Assembly: GCA_963827135.1 (NCBI GenBank)
Contig: CAWGZX010000003.1
Coordinates: 62,001 to 126,000, forward strand
Reading direction: 5' to 3'
Length of the DNA: 64,000 bases
Source of the DNA: JAJRAN01 sp963827135
GTDB lineage: Archaea; Thermoplasmatota; Thermoplasmata; Methanomassiliicoccales; UBA472
Every line of letters begins with the position of its first letter. The stretch's first letter is position 1. This document shows positions 61,771 through 64,000 of this stretch, one piece after another. Below the pieces are notes generated by a model. The model was given only the letters and a program-made list of their open reading frames with translations, made no database searches and had not been told where the DNA came from. The position numbers and the translations under genes were made by a program.

Positions 61771-61776
61771 TTCGGC

Positions 61777-62691
61777 TCAAACCATTTTCCTCAATTCTTC
61801 CAGCAGCTCGCAGGCCATGCACCTTTGGTTGCAGGTAGGCTCGCCGCACTCGCAGAGCTGCAGCCCGGCCTGGGGGTATTTCTCGGCCAAAACCGGGCGG
61901 ATCGCATCGTAGCTGGCCACGATGGCGAATTTGGTCCCCGTATGCTTGGCTTCCAGGCCATCTACGATCGAGCGGTACTCGTTCCGCAGCGCCAGGTCAG
62001 CATAAGGACATTCGTCGTCCGAGAAAGGGAGGCAGCGGATCATCGCATAGAGGTAGGATTCCTTCTCCGGTATGGAGCGGAGCGGCTGGATCCGGGGTAT
62101 CAGGCCAGGTTGCACCTTCAGGTGAGGACCGAGCCTGGCGAGGCGCTCCACGTCCCCCCGGGTGAAGTTCATGAGGATGGATTGAGCGGTGTCATCGAGA
62201 TTCAGGCCAGTGGCGAGGACATCGGCACCGATGTCCCTGGCCACCTTGTTCATGCACCTGCGCCGGATTACGCCGCAATAGGTGCATGGCCCCTTGTCGC
62301 CCAGCGTCAAGGCGATCTCGTCCATGGACTTGCCCACCTCATCCTTGAAAGAGATGAAATGGTGCTCGATGCCTAGCATCTCGGTCAGCTCACGAGCCCG
62401 CTCCATGGTCCTGGGGCGGTAGCCAGAGATGCCTTCGTCCACGGTTATCGCGACCACGCTCAGGTCTCTGCGCTGCCTGAGCGCTTGAAGGACGATGTAA
62501 AGGGCGACCGAGCTGTCCTTTCCACCGGAGAGGGCGACGGCGACCTTGCTCTTGCCGTCCAGGTCTACCTGTTGCCGGATCTCCTTCTTCACCCGGCGCT
62601 CCACATACTCGAGGAAGTGCTCCTCGCAAAGGTGCGATCCGTTGTAGCGGACGAACTCCACCGCCTCCTTGGAGCACTTTATGCATTGCAC
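61777..62691 (-). CDS. tRNA 2-thiolation enzyme NcsA/TtcA family
   Basis: 304 residues. N-terminal zinc finger (CIKCSKEAV, then HLCEEHF), PP-loop VAVALSGGKDSSVALYIV, central CTYCGVIRRRCMNK (cluster ligands) and a C-terminal zinc knuckle (LCECGEPTCNQRCMAC). This is the archaeal NcsA/Ctu1 build that makes 2-thiouridine at tRNA position 34 through a [4Fe-4S] cluster. GTG start at 62689-62691. Divergent from rfcS. Confidence 0.92.
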   Translation of the reverse strand: MQCIKCSKEAVEFVRYNGSHLCEEHFLEYVERRVKKEIRQQVDLDGKSKVAVALSGGKDSSVALYIVLQALRQRRDLSVVAITVDEGISGYRPRTMERARELTEMLGIEHHFISFKDEVGKSMDEIALTLGDKGPCTYCGVIRRRCMNKVARDIGADVLATGLNLDDTAQSILMNFTRGDVERLARLGPHLKVQPGLIPRIQPLRSIPEKESYLYAMIRCLPFSDDECPYADLALRNEYRSIVDGLEAKHTGTKFAIVASYDAIRPVLAEKYPQAGLQLCECGEPTCNQRCMACELLEELRKMV

Positions 62692-62789
62692 GCAGGACCT
62701 CAGGCCATGCCTCGATTAAAATCTTGCCTGAGGCGATTCGGATACCATATGCAAAGTGTTAATTCTTACCAGCGCTTTTTCAGCGGACG

Positions 62790-63764
62790 ATGAAGGAAAC
62801 GAAGGAGATTTGGATCGAGAAGTATCGCCCCAGGTCACTCAATGAGGTGGTGGGGCAGAAAGAGATCACCGATCGCCTTCAGTCCTATGTCCGATCGAAG
62901 AACCTCCCTCACCTCATGTTCGCCGGCTCTCCAGGAACGGGCAAGACGACCTGTGCCCTGGCGCTGGCCAAGGAGCTTTTTGGGGAGGGGTGGAAGGACA
63001 ACTTCGTGGAGATGAACGCCTCGGACGAGAGGGGAATCGACGTCGTCCGTGGCAAGATCAAAGAGTTCGCCAGGACCTCTCCGATAGGTGGAGCGGGCTT
63101 CAAGATAATCTTCCTGGACGAGGCGGATGCGCTGACCAACGACGCGCAGTCAGCGCTCAGGCGGACCATGGAGAGGTATTCGGCGATCTGCCGCTTCATA
63201 ATCTCCTGCAACTATTCCTCCAAGATCATCGAACCCATCCAATCGAGGTGCGCTGTCTTCCGCTTCCGCCAGTTGAAGATGGAGGATGTGAAGAAGTACC
63301 TGCAGCAGATCGCTAAGGTGGAGAAGTTGGAGGTCGCTGAGGACGCTCTGGATGCCTTGGTCCACGTGGCGAACGGGGACATGAGGAGGGCGGTCAATTC
63401 ATTGCAGGTCGCTGCAGCATTATCAGATAAGATAACAGTGGATGTGGTCTACCAGACCACCGGCACCGCCCACCCCGAGGAGGTCAAGAAGCTCCTGGAG
63501 ACGGCCCTAAAGGGGGACTTCCTCGAGGCCAGGAGCCAATTGGACGAGCTCATGATAACCTATGGGCTCTCGGGCGAGGACGTCATCAGGCAGATCCACA
63601 AACAGTTCTTCGAGCTCAACATCCCGGATATCGAGAAGGTGCGCCTGATCGACAAGACCGGAGAGGTCGAGTTCAGGATCGTCGAGGGCAGCAACGAGCG
63701 CATCCAGCTCGAGGCGTTATTGGCCTATCTCGTCCTGGTGGGGTCCACCACGGTCAAGAGATGA
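62790..63764 (+). CDS. rfcS: Replication factor C small subunit
   Basis: 324 residues, AAA+ clamp loader. RFC box EKYRPRSLNEVVGQ, Walker A GSPGTGKTTCALAL, Walker B IIFLDEADAL, the SRC motif IQSRCAVFRF and a C-terminal collar helix domain. Loads the PCNA clamp onto DNA. Archaeal intein-free form. The large subunit is not in the window. Confidence 0.97.
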   Translation: MKETKEIWIEKYRPRSLNEVVGQKEITDRLQSYVRSKNLPHLMFAGSPGTGKTTCALALAKELFGEGWKDNFVEMNASDERGIDVVRGKIKEFARTSPIGGAGFKIIFLDEADALTNDAQSALRRTMERYSAICRFIISCNYSSKIIEPIQSRCAVFRFRQLKMEDVKKYLQQIAKVEKLEVAEDALDALVHVANGDMRRAVNSLQVAAALSDKITVDVVYQTTGTAHPEEVKKLLETALKGDFLEARSQLDELMITYGLSGEDVIRQIHKQFFELNIPDIEKVRLIDKTGEVEFRIVEGSNERIQLEALLAYLVLVGSTTVKR

Positions 63765-63952
63765 AATCGTCCACGATTCTACCATATCAAAGAACGCCTC
63801 TTCCGTCTGGGCCAGGGAAGAAATGGAGCCTACCGGAGCTTTGGCCTCCTAGGAAAACAGGCTGGCGAAGAGCGAGATTGGCGAGGCGAGCTACCTCCAC
63901 CTCGCAGGATCATCATGGATTGAGGACCAGAAGGCCGCTACTCTACCAACAT

Positions 63953-63960
63953 TTTTATAT
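63953..63960 (+). promoter_or_regulatory. TATA box for the gene at the right edge
   Basis: TTTTATAT, 33 bases before the ATG at 63993; the region 63765-63950 between rfcS and here has no coding frame that I can support. Confidence 0.5.
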
Positions 63961-63992
63961 TCCCTCCTTATTCCCACGGCAGAGGAATCATT

Positions 63993-64000
63993 ATGGCACG
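63993..64000 (+). CDS. Start of a gene running off the right edge
   Basis: ATGGCACG preceded by AGAGGA (63981-63986) and the TATA box. Only Met-Ala and part of a third codon are visible, so no identity can be given. Confidence 0.5.

Noticed and set aside
1..64000. CRISPR arrays, insertion sequences, integrases, rRNA genes
   Set aside because: I saw no regularly spaced direct repeats, transposase or recombinase frames, or rRNA segments; the window looks like a stable core chromosome region.

Overview
The window is a contiguous, gene-dense stretch of an archaeal chromosome of moderately high G+C. Archaeal markers are an archaeal-type threonyl-tRNA synthetase, ABCE1, replication factor C small subunit, archaeal riboflavin genes (RibC-type synthase and RibL), a ThiD-ThiN fusion, PGI/PMI, FtsZ, NcsA, and TATA-box promoters with mixed leaderless and Shine-Dalgarno starts. 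Gene content fits a Thermoplasmatota archaeon, perhaps near Methanomassiliicoccales, but no methyl-CoM reductase or other decisive marker is present, so that placement is inference.

Layout. 1-3.6 kb: corrinoid methyl-transfer operon (truncated UroD-type methyltransferase, corrinoid protein, second UroD-type methyltransferase, class III aminotransferase). 3.6-6.2 kb: two CPA2 cation/proton antiporters. 6.3-11.5 kb: third UroD-type methyltransferase, APC permease, RACo-type corrinoid activator with an N-terminal 2Fe-2S domain, and an Lrp/AsnC regulator. Together with the first operon these make a plausible module that imports and demethylates an unknown methylated substrate. 11.7-15.2 kb: membrane protein, ThrRS, membrane-anchored FKBP. 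15.2-19.5 kb: two GT4 glycosyltransferases, a DedA protein and ThiDN. 19.7-22.1 kb: small conserved protein and a LUD/ferredoxin/CCG fusion. 22.1-30.1 kb: arginine genes (argG-argH leftward, argC-J-B-D rightward) and an ACT-domain protein. 30.3-33 kb: second class III aminotransferase, cupin, damaged methyltransferase, tRNA-Thr(TGT). 33-36.6 kb: Cys-rich protein, M42 peptidase, FKBP, tRNA-Arg(CCT), DUF1847-like protein. 36.8-39.6 kb: 55-residue zinc protein, META protein, zinc dehydrogenase with a TrpD-like transferase. 39.7-43.4 kb: P-II/Amt pair and a flavin oxidoreductase. 43.4-50.8 kb: PHP proteins, DedA, ABCE1, MetRS, roadblock protein. 51-53.5 kb: helical-repeat protein and FtsZ. 53.6-56.8 kb: PAPS-reductase-like protein and class I aminotransferase. 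57.2-59.2 kb: riboflavin/FAD operon ribB-ribL-ribC-ribH. 59.3-64 kb: PGI/PMI, GlyA, NcsA, RfcS and the start of one more gene.

Five single-base frameshifts hit four otherwise well-conserved genes (argH, a SAM methyltransferase, amt twice, a flavin oxidoreductase), all in runs of two to five identical bases. argH and amt are unlikely to be dead, so base-calling errors are the simplest explanation. The most original leads are the UroD/corrinoid/aminotransferase module, the TrpD-like protein that has lost its anthranilate-binding residues and is co-transcribed with a dehydrogenase, the RanBP2-like mini zinc protein, and several candidate operators (a tandem repeat between argG and argC, GTTGGA-type inverted repeats at the Lrp and dehydrogenase promoters, and a leader hairpin before amt).
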